DNA of 64,000 nt, taken from Toxorhynchites rutilus septentrionalis. Lineage: Eukaryota > Arthropoda > Insecta > Diptera > Culicidae. Location: NCBI RefSeq assembly GCF_029784135.1, contig NC_073745.1, positions 45,429,521 through 45,493,520 of the forward strand, written 5' to 3'. Each line of letters opens with the position of its first letter. Position 1 is the first letter of the stretch. The notes under the pieces were generated by a model, which worked only from the letters and a program-made list of their open reading frames with translations, was not told the origin of the DNA and made no database searches. This document shows, piece after piece, positions 47,119 to 59,103 of the stretch. The translations under genes and the position numbers were made by a program.

Positions 47119-49514
47119 AGCGAGTAAAAAGTGTCCCCAAACCAAATCACTAGCTGTATGGCAAATAATGTGTAGGATATTAAATAAGTGACTTAACATA
47201 GGATCTATAGTGAAAAACGTACTTTTTCGTTTATTTCACGCCATCCTCAAAAGATTCGAGATAAAAATTTGAAAAAAATACTGAATGTGCATCTCACTGA
47301 GGTGTCAAGGTCAAGAAAAATTATCAAAAAAAATTTCATCAAAAATTGAAGTACTAAAAAATATAGAAATTTTGCAAACATGTTTTATGGAATTTAGAAA
47401 TTCAGTACTACTCTAATTCATATTTAAATGTGTTTGTACGGCTTTTCTAGATATGTGTGATTTTTTTCAGTGTTGCGTCAATTCTATGGTGAAAAAGGCA
47501 TTTTTCGTTGTTTTTGTTTACATGTGGCGTAATTTTTTCCTGATTTTTTAAGAGCATTGCGAGACACAAAAATAATTTTCTTCATCGTCTGCATTTTTTT
47601 TATTCTCTTAAAATCGATTATTTTATTGTATTTGTGGTTTCAATTGTAAAATTAAAATAAAAAATAATAACAATTTTAATTTTTTTAGTGTTCTTCTCAT
47701 TAATCAGAATGATCTTTCCACAAGGAATTTATTTTTTCTAACAGATCTCTATAGTACTGCTGATTCCTATGAATTTGGTAAACCATCTAAATCCAATGTA
47801 AAGATAATGTCATATTTTTTAAAATACGAGAAAAAAATCTTTGTACAGCGCAATGCTCTAAATATACTGACACAATTTAGGCTTATAAAAAACAAAACTT
47901 AAATAAGTATTAGAGCTGTAATGGACCTCTAAAATCAAAATAAATTAAATATTCTCAAAGGCCAAAAAAGTTTTTTTTCGCGCAATCCTACTCAAATTTC
48001 AAGAAAAAGTTACGCTACAGGTGGAAAAAACAACACATACGAACGCATTTGAGTAAAAATTATGATGTAATAGTAAAACATATGGGAATTCAATTTTTCA
48101 AATTTTCCGATCTTCTTCAGCGTTTTCCGAAAATTTTCCGATTTTTCTCTTCACTATATTGATCTACGGGATGAGACTAATGCAAAAAAAAAAAATAAGA
48201 TGGCTCAAATCGAAACATTCCTTGCTCGGGTTTCGCGCTTACCAACACATTTGCCCTTCCATTTTTATTTACATAGGAAAACAACAAAACTTCCTCTTTT
48301 TCGGTGTTACGTCCTTTGCTCTGTCTAGATTACGGGTTGCGCCCAACATTTGTGTTCGCAACGTTTTCAACTTGAATAGATTATCAAGTTTGGCCAAATG
48401 GGAAGCTGCTTATTGATCTTCAATCGGGTTGAAAATAAGCATTCTTGTTACTTGTTCAAGAAAAAGTGAAAGAGAAAGTGCACATTGCCCCGATTCAACA
48501 CTTTTAGATATGGGAAATTCATTTTCGCTTGAGTCGTTATTGAATGGAATTTACTACCCAACGATTTAAAACTGGAAAACTCTCTTATAGAAATTAGGAG
48601 CAGATATATTGTGTACTTTAACTGAATAAATATGTTATGTTATTATTTTTGTAATGAAACAGTATTGCTTTTAACATAGATAACAATAATAATAAGCCAT
48701 CGAACAGAGCAGTGCTAGACCTAAATCGGAAAATTCCACTTTTGCCGAATAAAATTAAGGTTCACATAAAAATATTTCCTTCCCTCCAACACAGTTGATA
48801 TCAATAAATAAATGAGTTAAACTTTATTTAAACATCAATAAAAACATCAATCAACTTTTAAATAAAAAAAATTATTGAGAAGTGATTCAATGAAAAAAGA
48901 TCCACCGAAAAAAAATTTATCTAATTTTAATGATCATATGTTGAATATTCATTCCTCTACAAAAAAAAAAACACATTAGAAACGTATTTTTATGTTGCTC
49001 GTCCGATGCATATGTTAGAACTAGGCAAGTCTAAATATTTAGTTTTGCAGATATTGCAGAATATACTCATTTTAGATATTTTTTTTTCATTTGATTTGCA
49101 GAACCGATTCCCGAACTCTTACCGTCAAATACGATATGGTATGAGCGAAGTGGTATGAAAATAACATTATTCGAAAGATGAAAGATCTACGAGGAGATGA
49201 TTTTTTAATTATTGACCATAAAAACTTGTTTCAATTGTTCAAAACTGCTTCGAAAACAAACTATTTAAATAATTATAAATAGAGATAGCTTCTAGAAATT
49301 TATTTTGAGTCTCAAATGGTCTTTTCCGTGCTGATTTTTTGCATCACGGAAAAGGTATTTCGGATGTACGGTGGATTGAATAAGCTTGTCTTGATGATTT
49401 GAGTGTCGAACATAAAAAACCTCAATCGAAAGAACATTATTTCGTATATCTTTGAACAGAACGCAAGACAAATTTATAGAGAATTGATTTAGATGCAACT
49501 TCAAATAAATGATT
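47119..49514. other. AT-rich spacer, no gene recognised
   Basis: Long A/T runs and no frame above 90 codons that resembles a protein. I see no terminal repeats or splice-site pattern that I could defend. Confidence 0.5.
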
Positions 49515-49573
49515 ACTAACCCAACGGTAATCCTACACTAACCTTGCGGTTATATCATAGATATAATCCACTC
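49515..49573 (-). repeat. Solitary X/Y-family terminus
   Basis: AACCTTGCGGTTATATCATAG followed by ATATAATCCACT, preceded by AACGGTAATCCTACACTAAC, matches the distal end of Y in order and spacing. The opposite palindromic end was not found nearby, so the element is either truncated or strongly diverged. Confidence 0.55.
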
Positions 49574-50129
49574 CTAGGTGTATTGTGTTGCAAAGTTGAA
49601 TAACGGCATCCTTCAACGACTGAAAGGTTTAATTTTCATGAAGTCCCGTTCGCGGTATATCGACCGCACCAACCATGTCAGGATCAAATCAGTTTTGGTT
49701 GAGAAAGCAAAACAAAAAAGCCAAAAAGGTCTTAGACAACTCTTTAGGCTTATGAGGACAACATGATTTTGCTAAGAATATACAGTGTGTGACATTATTG
49801 GAACTGTTTAAACTGGTTACTAGTTTCTCGCAGCTATAACTGATCGCTGATAAATATTTCTAAGCCACACAGGTGCGCTGTGGCAAGATTTCCGCAAACT
49901 CGATGGAGTGCTCATTATAATGCTGTGAAACCAATTTAAGGGGTGATCACAGCCACTGGAGTATTTTGCGATTCAAATACTGGACCACTGGTAATACTTC
50001 TCGCTGTTAAAGGAACAGTCTAGTCGAAATGGCCGTTAAGAAGGTTTTATTAAATCCCTTGATTAAAGTTTTGCTACTGAAAGGAGAATTTCTAAGATAC
50101 TTCTAGATAGATATATAAGATAAAATAAG

Positions 50130-50782
50130 CAAACCAGGTGAAATACCTTCCGGACCCAGTCCAACTATAGAAGAGGGAATGTTGGAGAGCGTTGGCCATG
50201 TTCATCGGGAATTACAAGTACGGTCAAAATCGTCTAAAGAAGAAGCCGAAATTTTTGAAGCGATTCAAGCTCGACACATGTTATGAGTACTTGACAGCGA
50301 ACTGAGAAAGTCGATTTGACAAACTGGCAACTACGAAGTTTTCGGAAAGGCAGCTGGAATTAATTCTAATGATATCATAAACGAGATTGCTTTGGATGTG
50401 TTACAGTTCATCATGAAGTGTGACTTCCATGAATCGTTTCAAAGTTTTACAGTCAATTTGAAATTGTTTTTAACCGTGTACCCTTCTGTGGCATCTTGTG
50501 GAGTGGCTTATCAGAGTTGAAATTATTTAGAAATTTGCGGACAATAATTTGGCAGACATGTTCAACGCGTTGACCCCGTATCGTTATTGTAGCGCATTCC
50601 ATTGAGCCCGCAACAAGAGAGCGAAAGCTCACTTAACGGAAAGAAATTGTACAATTTCAGTGTCGGTCTCAGCTCCTAAAGTTATTAATTTGATAATAAA
50701 AACGCATCATGTCCAGATAAGTTTGGAGGGCTGACACCCTAGTGACCCGCCCCGGGTGTCACCCGATCACGCTACGTCACTG
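50130..50782 (+). pseudogene. Decayed hAT transposase C-terminus and 3' end
   Basis: Broken frames read like the C-terminal dimerisation region of hAT transposases: EIALDVLQFIMKCDFHESFQ, then LKLFLTVYPSVASC, with LKL...LRT-like text after stops. Downstream a GC-rich end (GACCCGCCCCGGGTGTCACC, GATCACGCTACGTCACTG) resembles hAT terminal sequence. Several stops and shifts exclude function. No matching left end was found. Confidence 0.55.
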
Positions 50783-52640
50783 GGTAAGATAAATATGAGA
50801 TTCCAGTTTATATGTCTATTTTTGGGTGAAACCCTCAAAAAATAACTTTTACAAGGTTTTTGATGCGTCGAGACCATAGAAGCCTTAGCCATCTACACAA
50901 AAATCAATATTTCTACAGCATATGAGAGATATGTCAATGAACCTGCAATATTTTCTAGAAAACTCACCTGGAAATAGACATTTGAAGGGTAATCCAGTAT
51001 TTATCTTTAGGATTTTACTTAAACATTTTTCATTCGCCTGTGACAGATCGGAAATTATTTCAGTGGATGAAAAGTAACGAGTTCTCTCAAATATTCAATA
51101 CACTCCAACCACACTAATTTAGTGTGATGAAATCTAAACATAAAAAATAATACTTTTTTATAAAATTTTTAAATGCATTAATTTTACATTTCCAGACGAA
51201 CAAGCTCAAGGACGATGAAAGTATCTAGGGAAGAACCTGAAGTAATCCACCTATGAAGAGATTGGGCCTTTCTCATTTTTATATAAGTTTAACTTATTAC
51301 CGGCAGGCTTTTTGTTTCAAATGAAAACTATTGGTGATATATTTATTGTTGGTGGTTTTTCCATTGATGTTTTTTCCTGTGGGAGGTTCAATCGAATGAT
51401 TTTTGTTCTACATCACATTGTGTGTTATTTTATCAAAGCGATTATAAATCACATTGAAATTGGAAATACCTTTCACACAACTTTGCTCTAAACCGAATTC
51501 ATAGTTCAATATAATTCTACAAAATTAAATGAAATTGATCCTAAGTGGTGAATAATAGGTCAAGCTATCATTTTGTGCAAAAACATTGCTAAAAAATGGT
51601 TGATTCCGAAAGACATGAGCAATTATCAAAGTTGCCATTCGATTTTATTACTCTCAAGGAGGTCAGACGCACCTCCCTCTAAACCTCGATCCCTGGTCTG
51701 AGCCTCGGGGATCATTGAGGTTGGGCTCTCAAGGCTTCTTTTCTCGTGGCTAGCTCGAGCTTGAGGCCTTTAGCTCTCAGGGTCGGCTCGTATTTGAGGT
51801 GATTTAGCGGGCCAAGGGCTTGGAATTTACCAATATTAAACAGGTAAGTATGTAATGTTCTTAACTTTTATTGTTACCTAATTTACAATGGCTGCTGTGG
51901 AGGTGTGTAGAGTGTAGTGATGACCGACCGGCTGCTGCTGCTGATGCACGCGGTGGCGGGATCTCGATGTCCTGACAGTGAAGCTTCTCTCAGGTTGACG
52001 GTGGCACGATCGCCGGAGCTTTGCTGCGGACCAGCTAAGCAAGCTGGGTCTTACAACTCGGTGCTATAAGCGAGAGATCTCGCTGGTTCGGTTTCTTGTA
52101 GTTTCCCAATGGATAAAATAATGGGTCCTATTTGATAGCAAAATTTTAGGCTACCGAGTGAACAATACTTCTACCTGGTTGAATTTATTTTCCGCTTGTT
52201 AATCATACCTGATTTCCTTTTCACCAACTATTCTTTTCTTTTGCTTGCTTTTTGTACTATTTCAATATACTTGCTTTACTTGACTTCTTGCTTCTCGGAC
52301 TCCAACCAGGAAATAGCAACTTTTCCACTCAATTCTTCCAAGTAGCTTCATCTTCTTATTTTTCCTCCTTTATTTTCTAGCAATATTCTTTCTATCTCTA
52401 ATAGCTCATTTTTATTCCCTTTTCTTGTTCACCGTATATTATAGCATCCAGGAACTGCAGCTTTTCATGGTGCATATGTATGTGTATAGTGTCTGGAATA
52501 TTTATTATTTCTATATATTTTATATACTACAAATAAATAATTTCGGAGCTTTTTTTCATTCTTAAATACTAATTAGAGCCTACATAAGCAGAACAGTAAC
52601 AATTTCTCGAACAACTGTTCATTAATGGGTTAAGCGCGAA
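50783..52640. other. Spacer with a GC-rich block at 51640-52110
   Basis: Mostly AT-rich. The block from AGGAGGTCAGACGCACCTCC to about 52110 has much higher GC content, several CTCGAG/CTCGGG motifs and one good splice donor (AACAG|GTAAGT near 51842). It could be a fragment of an LTR or an exon of an unknown gene. No protein frame is recognised. Confidence 0.35.
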
Positions 52641-55600
52641 TCTTTCATAATTCTTTCGTAGATATTTTTTTCATGGAATCTGGCTGTAAAAACGCACATA
52701 CCTCATACCCTAGAATTGAAAATATTTTCGAACCGTTAAGGGGTAATGCGTTTGCTGTTAGACTCTGTCGAAATTTTGCAAGCCATTCGTGTTGCTACAC
52801 GAGCATCAAAGACAGATCTTCACATGGAAACGACAAAACTCCAGTTTTTTCTCCACCATCAGATTCGGGAAAAATGCAGTTGCAGCAGTGCTGTCATGCG
52901 TTGCGTTTTTTCCCCCACAGTGATTTTCCAACATTGTAAAAAGTGCGTTCAAAGCGATTTTTCCACCAGCAAATGGTGTCGTACGCTGCCGATACGATGG
53001 GACAGAGTAGCTTCTCGGAAGGAAACCGCCAATTGTGGCCTTCACGTGGCTCACATCGGCAACAGAACCTTGCGTCGACTGAATCTTATCAACTGCAAGC
53101 ACTCCTCTCGTGTCATGCCGATGATGGCGATAAACGAGTGCACAAAACCGTGCCCATGTGCATGTGAAATTGATTGCTTTCGCATCCCGTCGCTATTGTG
53201 TAAGCACCGATGGGACTTCCTGGTTGGGCGCGCTCCGATGGAAGGGCTTATCCGATAACGAGTAGCAGTAGAAGTGCATTCTTTCAGAGGTGCCTTTGCT
53301 CTCTCGAAGAACGCCATCCGGGTCGTGTATGGCTTTCAAATATTGGCTCCTCGACAGATTTGATTCGCTAGGAAACTTGTGTACATTTTGTGTACATTCC
53401 AACACTATTTGCAGGATATGAATTCCTTGATCTGGAATTTTCGAAAACTCGATATTTTTCTTTCCCACAGATTTTATCTACTCAATATACACGACAAAAT
53501 CTGAGTAAATTATAATCATTTATACACAGACCATCATGAGACCTGATTTCCACAGTCTAATTGATCATAATTACTTCTGTTCGCCAGACAGTGATCTTTC
53601 ATGCTCCAAAATAGCCCTGCAAGTTGCTATTATCGGTGCTCCGCAAATTTGCCTCCAACCAATCTTCCCAGGGCAGTTTTAATGATCGAAAGGGATGAAG
53701 GAATTTCGATTGCACTCGTCTCCCTACCAGAATAGCGGGAGCCAAACTCCGCCAGCTACCATCTCTATATTTAACGGGGTAATTATGGCAATTATTTTCA
53801 TTACCGCTTGCCTCGTATCCCACTTAAACAGTTTTTTTTTGTTCTGTTGTTGCCTTCACTGAGCAATTCCGATTATGTCCGCAGAAGACTTCCGAAGGAA
53901 TGTATTTGTCCTCGCCCCCTGAAGCGATGTGGACGGTTGGAATTTTTCGGCACTGTCGCAGAGTGTCCTCTCCGATTTTCGTTCACAAGCTGGATGGATC
54001 CAAATAATCGTCGTGAGACATTGTTCCAGTCGAACGGAATGGAGCCTTCTGCTCTCGTTTATTATCATTTGTAAATCAAAGTTTGCACCTATTTAAATCA
54101 TGCGTGAATTCTGTGGGGAGCTTATGCATTCAATAATTTGCCGGGTATCATATTGATAATAGAGAGATTCAGAAATGTTCCATCATTATGGATAAAATGA
54201 AAATCCCACCAAAGCGAACAATGTAATCGCATTAGCTGAAGCGAATCACCCGTTCATTAATATGTTTCCCCGTCATTGAATGTGTACTCTGCATGAAAAT
54301 AGACTATCGATTAAGGGAAGAACAGCTGATTTAGTTGGTGTGCATCGTGTACCACTACAAATTGAATTTCCACTTCAACCGCCATATCAATCAGCTGTCA
54401 GCACCATTGCTAACCAAAACCCCTTTGAATATTTTAATCATGATTGATTGATTGACTGATTAGCACCGGACGATTCCGCCACCCCTGACCCCGCTCTAAT
54501 GGAAAACACTTTTCCTGATTTCGCAAAATTCACCCTCTAGGCTTCCAACAGAATAAAAAAAACCTTTCCCAAAACCAAGAAAACGAACACGCCAACCTGT
54601 GTCGTCACGTGGCATCGTGGCCCGCATTCGCAGTTGATACCTTTCTTTTTCCGTGAAACCCAAGCTCGCCAACGAAGGTGACTATAGACTGGAACGGAAT
54701 TTACCACGGTTCAATTAAATATGCAAAATATGGAGCGCGCGCGATGAACGAGGCAAGAGTTGTTCAAATATTTACGCATCCGTCAAAGCCAGCGACAGCT
54801 TTGGACATCCTCGACATCTACGAGCGCAGGGACAAGGACAACACAGATCGAGGTGAAGGCAGCCACCGGCAACCCTCACCCGGATAACAGGAATACGCGC
54901 GCGCCTTTTCCGGAGAACAAAAGAGTGGTACCAATTCTTCTTTGTTCGAAAGAAAGGCCTACCGGGAAGAACGGAAAAATGCTGCTACTCACGATAATGG
55001 AGCCGAAAATAATTTAATTGGAAATGTCCTGCAGCAGTCAATTATTTTCCCGCTCTATCAATATAATCCCGGGCTTCGCAATTATTGCCATCACCAGAAC
55101 CGACACCCCCGCAAGCGACCGAAGCGGCAGCGCCAGATGGTGCGCGCGAAAGGCAAGAGGCTTTTCGCACGGCGGCGCTCCTTGGATGACCCAAAAGTTT
55201 GCCAAGCGTCAATATTTCATCCTTTTTCCAGCTTTTTTTTTTTCTCTTGTCTCCCCCTTTCGGTTTCCCAGCTGCTGTCGAGGTGACAGAAATCAAATGA
55301 ATTGGAATCGGGCAGAGTGATGACCGCAGGCCGATTGGAAAGGAGTTCCATGTCAAATGTTGACACTCCGATTGGTGGCCTAAAAGAAAAGAGGATTATT
55401 AGTTCGGGGCAGTAAATTAATATTGCATGCCATCCGAATCTTTGTGTCAATCATTTCACTTGATGAAGGGGTGAGTAATGCAGAAGTACATTTCTTAGTT
55501 TGTGCTTGATTCAATTCCCGAAAACCATCAATCAATTAATCATTCAGAATTAAATGCTCTGTGGGTAGCACAAAGCACGTTCCCCTGTTCATATTCTCAG

Positions 55601-55885
55601 TTGTTACTCATCCAATAGCACCGACACAGGTTTTATTTGATAATTGGAGGTGTGATGAATGAGCTGCATCATTGCAATAGTAGACAGTTGTGAGCAAAAG
55701 AGTAAAGATGTTGCATTTCTAAGGAAAATTAAACGAAATAATGATTTCAGGTGGATAGCAACTAGTAACTAGGACATCCATTGCAGCGAACGTAGCCAAC
55801 ACCGGTAGAATTATCCCTCGGCAGATCTATCACCCAACTTCATTCGTCACAACCTGAATGAAGCTGTGCTGTTCGAACCCGTACG
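52641..55885. other. Mixed-complexity DNA without a recognised gene
   Basis: Frames up to 170 codons exist (52746-53258) but none shows a known motif, and overlapping frames on both strands are of similar length. Base composition is more balanced than in neighbouring spacers, especially at 52650-53300, 53600-54070 and 54600-55300. It may be host non-coding DNA or old repeats. Confidence 0.35.
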
Positions 55886-55889
55886 TGTA

Positions 55890-56447
55890 CAGGGTCTTTT
55901 AGATTAAACTCTCACGCAAAAAAATCGAATAGCTCCTTATAAATTTTTTTTCGCTCCGTCGATGGTAACACTGCATTCCCTACTTCGGGACGATAATATT
56001 CGGCTACTCGTTCAGTCTGATCGGATGGTTTTCAGTGTCAAGATGTGCAATCTACAAGAACCTGTATTTTTAGTGAAATCGTTTGACTCGAGCAACCGAA
56101 GCCTTAATGAAACATTGTCCTCTTATGGTAAGAATTTCAACATTTCTCGTTGTCGATTACTTCCTCTGGGAGTACGTGAAGGACCGTTGCTATGTTAATA
56201 AGCCACAAAATTTGGAGGAACTAAAAGAAGAAATAACTCGGATTTTAAACAGCATCGAAGTCGTAATATTAAAGTTGTGCATAAATAATTTTGTTCACCG
56301 TTTAAAACACGTTATCGAAAAGAGTGGTGGTCACATCGAAAACGTCATAAAAAAAGCTTTATTTTCGTTTTTCTGAAATAAAAATCGGTTCACTTTTGTA
56401 GAACTTATTAAAATTTGTTGCGTGAGTGTTTAATCTGAAAGACCTTG
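55890..56447. mobile_element. Tc1/mariner-type deletion derivative (558 bp)
   Basis: Ends CAGGGTCTTTTAGATTAAAC and the inverse GTTTAATCTGAAAGACCTTG, continuing to ACTCTCACGCAA and its complement, form TIRs of about 31 bases. TA dinucleotides flank it at 55888 and 56448. Only the end of a transposase is left inside. It is immobile without a helper. Confidence 0.75.
56150..56376 (+). pseudogene. Transposase C-terminus inside the 558-bp element
   Basis: The frame reads VDYFLWEYVKDRCYVNKPQN, then LEELKEEITRILNSIE and HRLKHVIEKSGGHIENVI. This is the region just after the last catalytic acidic residue in a family of insect Tc1/mariner-type transposases (usual DYFLWGYVK). The upstream part with DNA-binding and the other catalytic residues is deleted; the open frame before 56150 is not homologous. 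Confidence 0.65.
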
Positions 56448-56623
56448 TAGAATATAAAATACACCAATGTACACTGACTGATTGGGTGTACAAATCGCTA
56501 AATACATGTTAGAAAGCTGAAAAGATAATTTGCTTAGATTTGGAAAGCTACAAAGAATTCGTTCTAATCGCCCAACATTTCTACTTGTTTAATACCGTGA
56601 GAACGTTTCGATTTTTTTGAGTA

Positions 56624-57921
56624 AAGGATGTGTCACATCAAATTGCATCACGGAAAAAACGCTGTAGAAATTTAATTTTTAGGAATTATATCTTCAGCTT
56701 TCGCTTATAATCAGATAAGAGTGTATAGATCACGTTGGCCATGCTTCACTGTCAATTTTTCGTAAATTTGCAAAAATGTCGTCGAACGAAAAAGAGCGTC
56801 GTGAATTAATCCTGTGCACTCATTTCGAGAATCCGGAGTTGTCACATCGGGACATCGGTAAGATGCTGGGAATCGTCCAATCCACGGTCAGCAGAGTACT
56901 AAAACGATACTTCGAGAACCTAACCATCGACCAGAAGGTGAAGAACGGCAAAAATGGATGCTCCGTCAGTGAAAAAGATCACAAGCGCGTAGTTAAGCAG
57001 TTTAGACGTGATCCGAGAAGTTCGGTCCGGGATGTCGCCAATAAGCTGAATTTGTCAAGTTCATTCGTCCAGCGGATCAAGCAGCGGGAGGGCCTGCGTA
57101 CATACAAGGTTCAGAAGGCTCCTAACCGCGACGAAAGGCAAAACATGGTGGGGAAGACGCGAGCCCGGAAGCTGTACACCGAAATGCTGACGAAGCCGCA
57201 TTGCCTGGTAATGGACGACGAAACCTACGTCAAAGCGGACTTTCGTCAGCTGCCGGGCCTGTTGTTCTTCTCCGCAGAGGACAAATTCAGCGTTCCGGAG
57301 GAGATTCGCAAGCAGAAACTATCCAAGTTTGCCAAAAAGTACATGGTGTGGCAAGCGATCTGCTCTTGCGGAAAGCGGAGCGCCCCCTTCGTGATGACCG
57401 GCACTGTAAACGGGCAGGTTTACCTTAAGGAGTGCCTACAGAAGCGCTTACTACCACTATTGAAGCAGCACGAGGGCCCGACCATCTTCTGGCCGGATCT
57501 CGCTTCGTGCCACTATTCAAAGGACGTGTTGGAGTGGTACGAAGCCAACGGGGTCACCTTCGTGCCAAAGGAAATGAACCCGCCCAACGCGCCGGAGCTT
57601 CGCCCAATAGAGAAATATTGGGCGATTATGAAGCAGGCCCTCCGGAAGAACCCAAAAGTTGTCAAATCGGAGGCGGACTTCAAGAGAAAATGGATTTCTG
57701 TTAAAAAAAAACTACAACCTGACGTTGTACAGAACCTTATGGACGGGGTAAAGAGGAAGGTGCGAGCATACGGGCTTGGGCTCGAAGTATGAATAAAAAG
57801 AAAATGCCAAAAGTTGTTGAATAGTTTTTATTTTACTGTCTAAAATTTTCAAAAGGATCGGTCTACTGGGCGAATTTCTACAGTGTTTTTTCCGTGATGC
57901 AATTTGATGTGACACACCCTT
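56624..57921 (+). mobile_element. ITmD37E (DD37E) transposon, complete
   Basis: A 1298-bp element with TIRs of about 48 bases, beginning AAGGATGTGTCACATCAAAT on the left and AAGGGTGTGTCACATCAAAT on the right (inverted), continuing through TGCATCACGGAAAAAA. TA target duplications lie at 56622-56623 and 57922-57923. It encloses one intact transposase gene, so it may be autonomous or was so until recently. Confidence 0.93.
56776..57792 (+). CDS. ITmD37E transposase
   Basis: A 338-residue DDE transposase that cuts the element at its TIRs and inserts it at TA. Two N-terminal helix-turn-helix motifs are visible (LSHRDIGKMLGIVQSTVSRV at about 22-41; SSVRDVANKLNLSSSFVQRI at about 81-100). The catalytic core has MDDETYVKADF with Asp at 147/148, WPDLASCHYS with Asp241, and ELRPIEKYW with Glu279. 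The 37 residues between Asp241 and Glu279 define the DD37E type, which is best known from mosquitoes. Length and all three acidic residues are as expected, and no stop interrupts it. The gene is alone in the element, 150 bases from the left end. Confidence 0.93.
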   Translation: MSSNEKERRELILCTHFENPELSHRDIGKMLGIVQSTVSRVLKRYFENLTIDQKVKNGKNGCSVSEKDHKRVVKQFRRDPRSSVRDVANKLNLSSSFVQRIKQREGLRTYKVQKAPNRDERQNMVGKTRARKLYTEMLTKPHCLVMDDETYVKADFRQLPGLLFFSAEDKFSVPEEIRKQKLSKFAKKYMVWQAICSCGKRSAPFVMTGTVNGQVYLKECLQKRLLPLLKQHEGPTIFWPDLASCHYSKDVLEWYEANGVTFVPKEMNPPNAPELRPIEKYWAIMKQALRKNPKVVKSEADFKRKWISVKKKLQPDVVQNLMDGVKRKVRAYGLGLEV

Positions 57922-57923
57922 TA

Positions 57924-59103
57924 TCCATAGATATGTAAGAACTCGACTGAAATAATGTTCAGGCTCGAAACACTCAAAATCGAAAACGCATATGTTTCAT
58001 AACTATAGAATCGGATGAAAAAGTATTACTCCTTCCCAAAATTAATACCAATGTCGCGTGCATCACAAGTTTTTTTTTTTTTAATACGTGGGTCAGATTT
58101 AATTCTCAATCAATTCGAACAACCTAGATACGGCATGTGTAAATTTGTATCTTGCTGTACGCAGAGGTAGCGGCTGATTCAAACTCCTCAAAACTCTCAG
58201 AATGTCTTTTAGCTGCATCTATTTTTCATACGATCACGCACCATCACTTCTCGATTAAGTTTTGAAGTGGTAAATAAGCAGGGTAGTCCAGAATCGGGAA
58301 GCCCAGTTCAAAAAACCATATATAGGTCTCTCGACTTTGATGAACTGATGCGTTGTCCGTTTTCATCACTGTGGTTTCGGTGCGAAAACGATCTGAATCA
58401 TATTTCGGATACTTAAAGTATTTGATGGATAAAACGGATCTGAACCTCAGGTATTATTTGGTTGATATTTTTAACAAATTAGTTTAATAATCTTTGACCT
58501 TTTCCCGTACAACATCGAGCCTCATTCGTGGTGTACTTGTATAACATAGGGCGCTAGAACGCTCGGTAGTGAAATCACTTGATGTGTGATGTTTTAAATA
58601 ATACGGGAAGGGGTTAAAGCATTTTACTAGAGTACCTATTTGATTGAAAACATGAATAAAACGAATAAAAATGTTTTTCGATAGAAGTGAATCAGAATCT
58701 CCGAGAAACTTCGGACACTATTAATGATAAAAAGTCATATTTCGGACACTCCGTTTGCCTAACGATTTTTTGTGGTTTTAAGCTCAATTTATATTTCTCT
58801 ACAATTAGGAAAATGTCGAACATGCGAAAATAACATCGACTTGGCCTGTCTAAAAGTTTACTGCAACCTTCCATGCATACCATGCATACAAATGTCTTAA
58901 AAATTGTCTACAACCACTGATGGCCTGTAAACTTGTAATAGAGCTTTTACCACTTGTTTTTTTTAATTAACTTGAAATAATTTTCAACAACTTTCGCCTT
59001 TCTTTCCCAAAATGCTTGTCGTTTATTGATGTTTCTTTATGTTGTAACATCATTGTTCAAAATACCGTAAGGATTATATTACTTAAATGATATTTATATA
59101 TTA
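57924..59103. other. AT-rich spacer between two mariner-type elements
   Basis: I see no gene or terminal repeat here; the frames are short on both strands. Confidence 0.5.

Noticed and set aside
49320..49350. GCATCACGGAAAA near 49342 as a DD37E terminal repeat
   Set aside because: Only about 13 bases match the ITmD37E end, and the outer part of the TIR and a partner end are missing.
52746..53258. 170-codon plus-strand frame
   Set aside because: There is no recognisable motif, competing frames exist on both strands, and no start context or splice support is visible.
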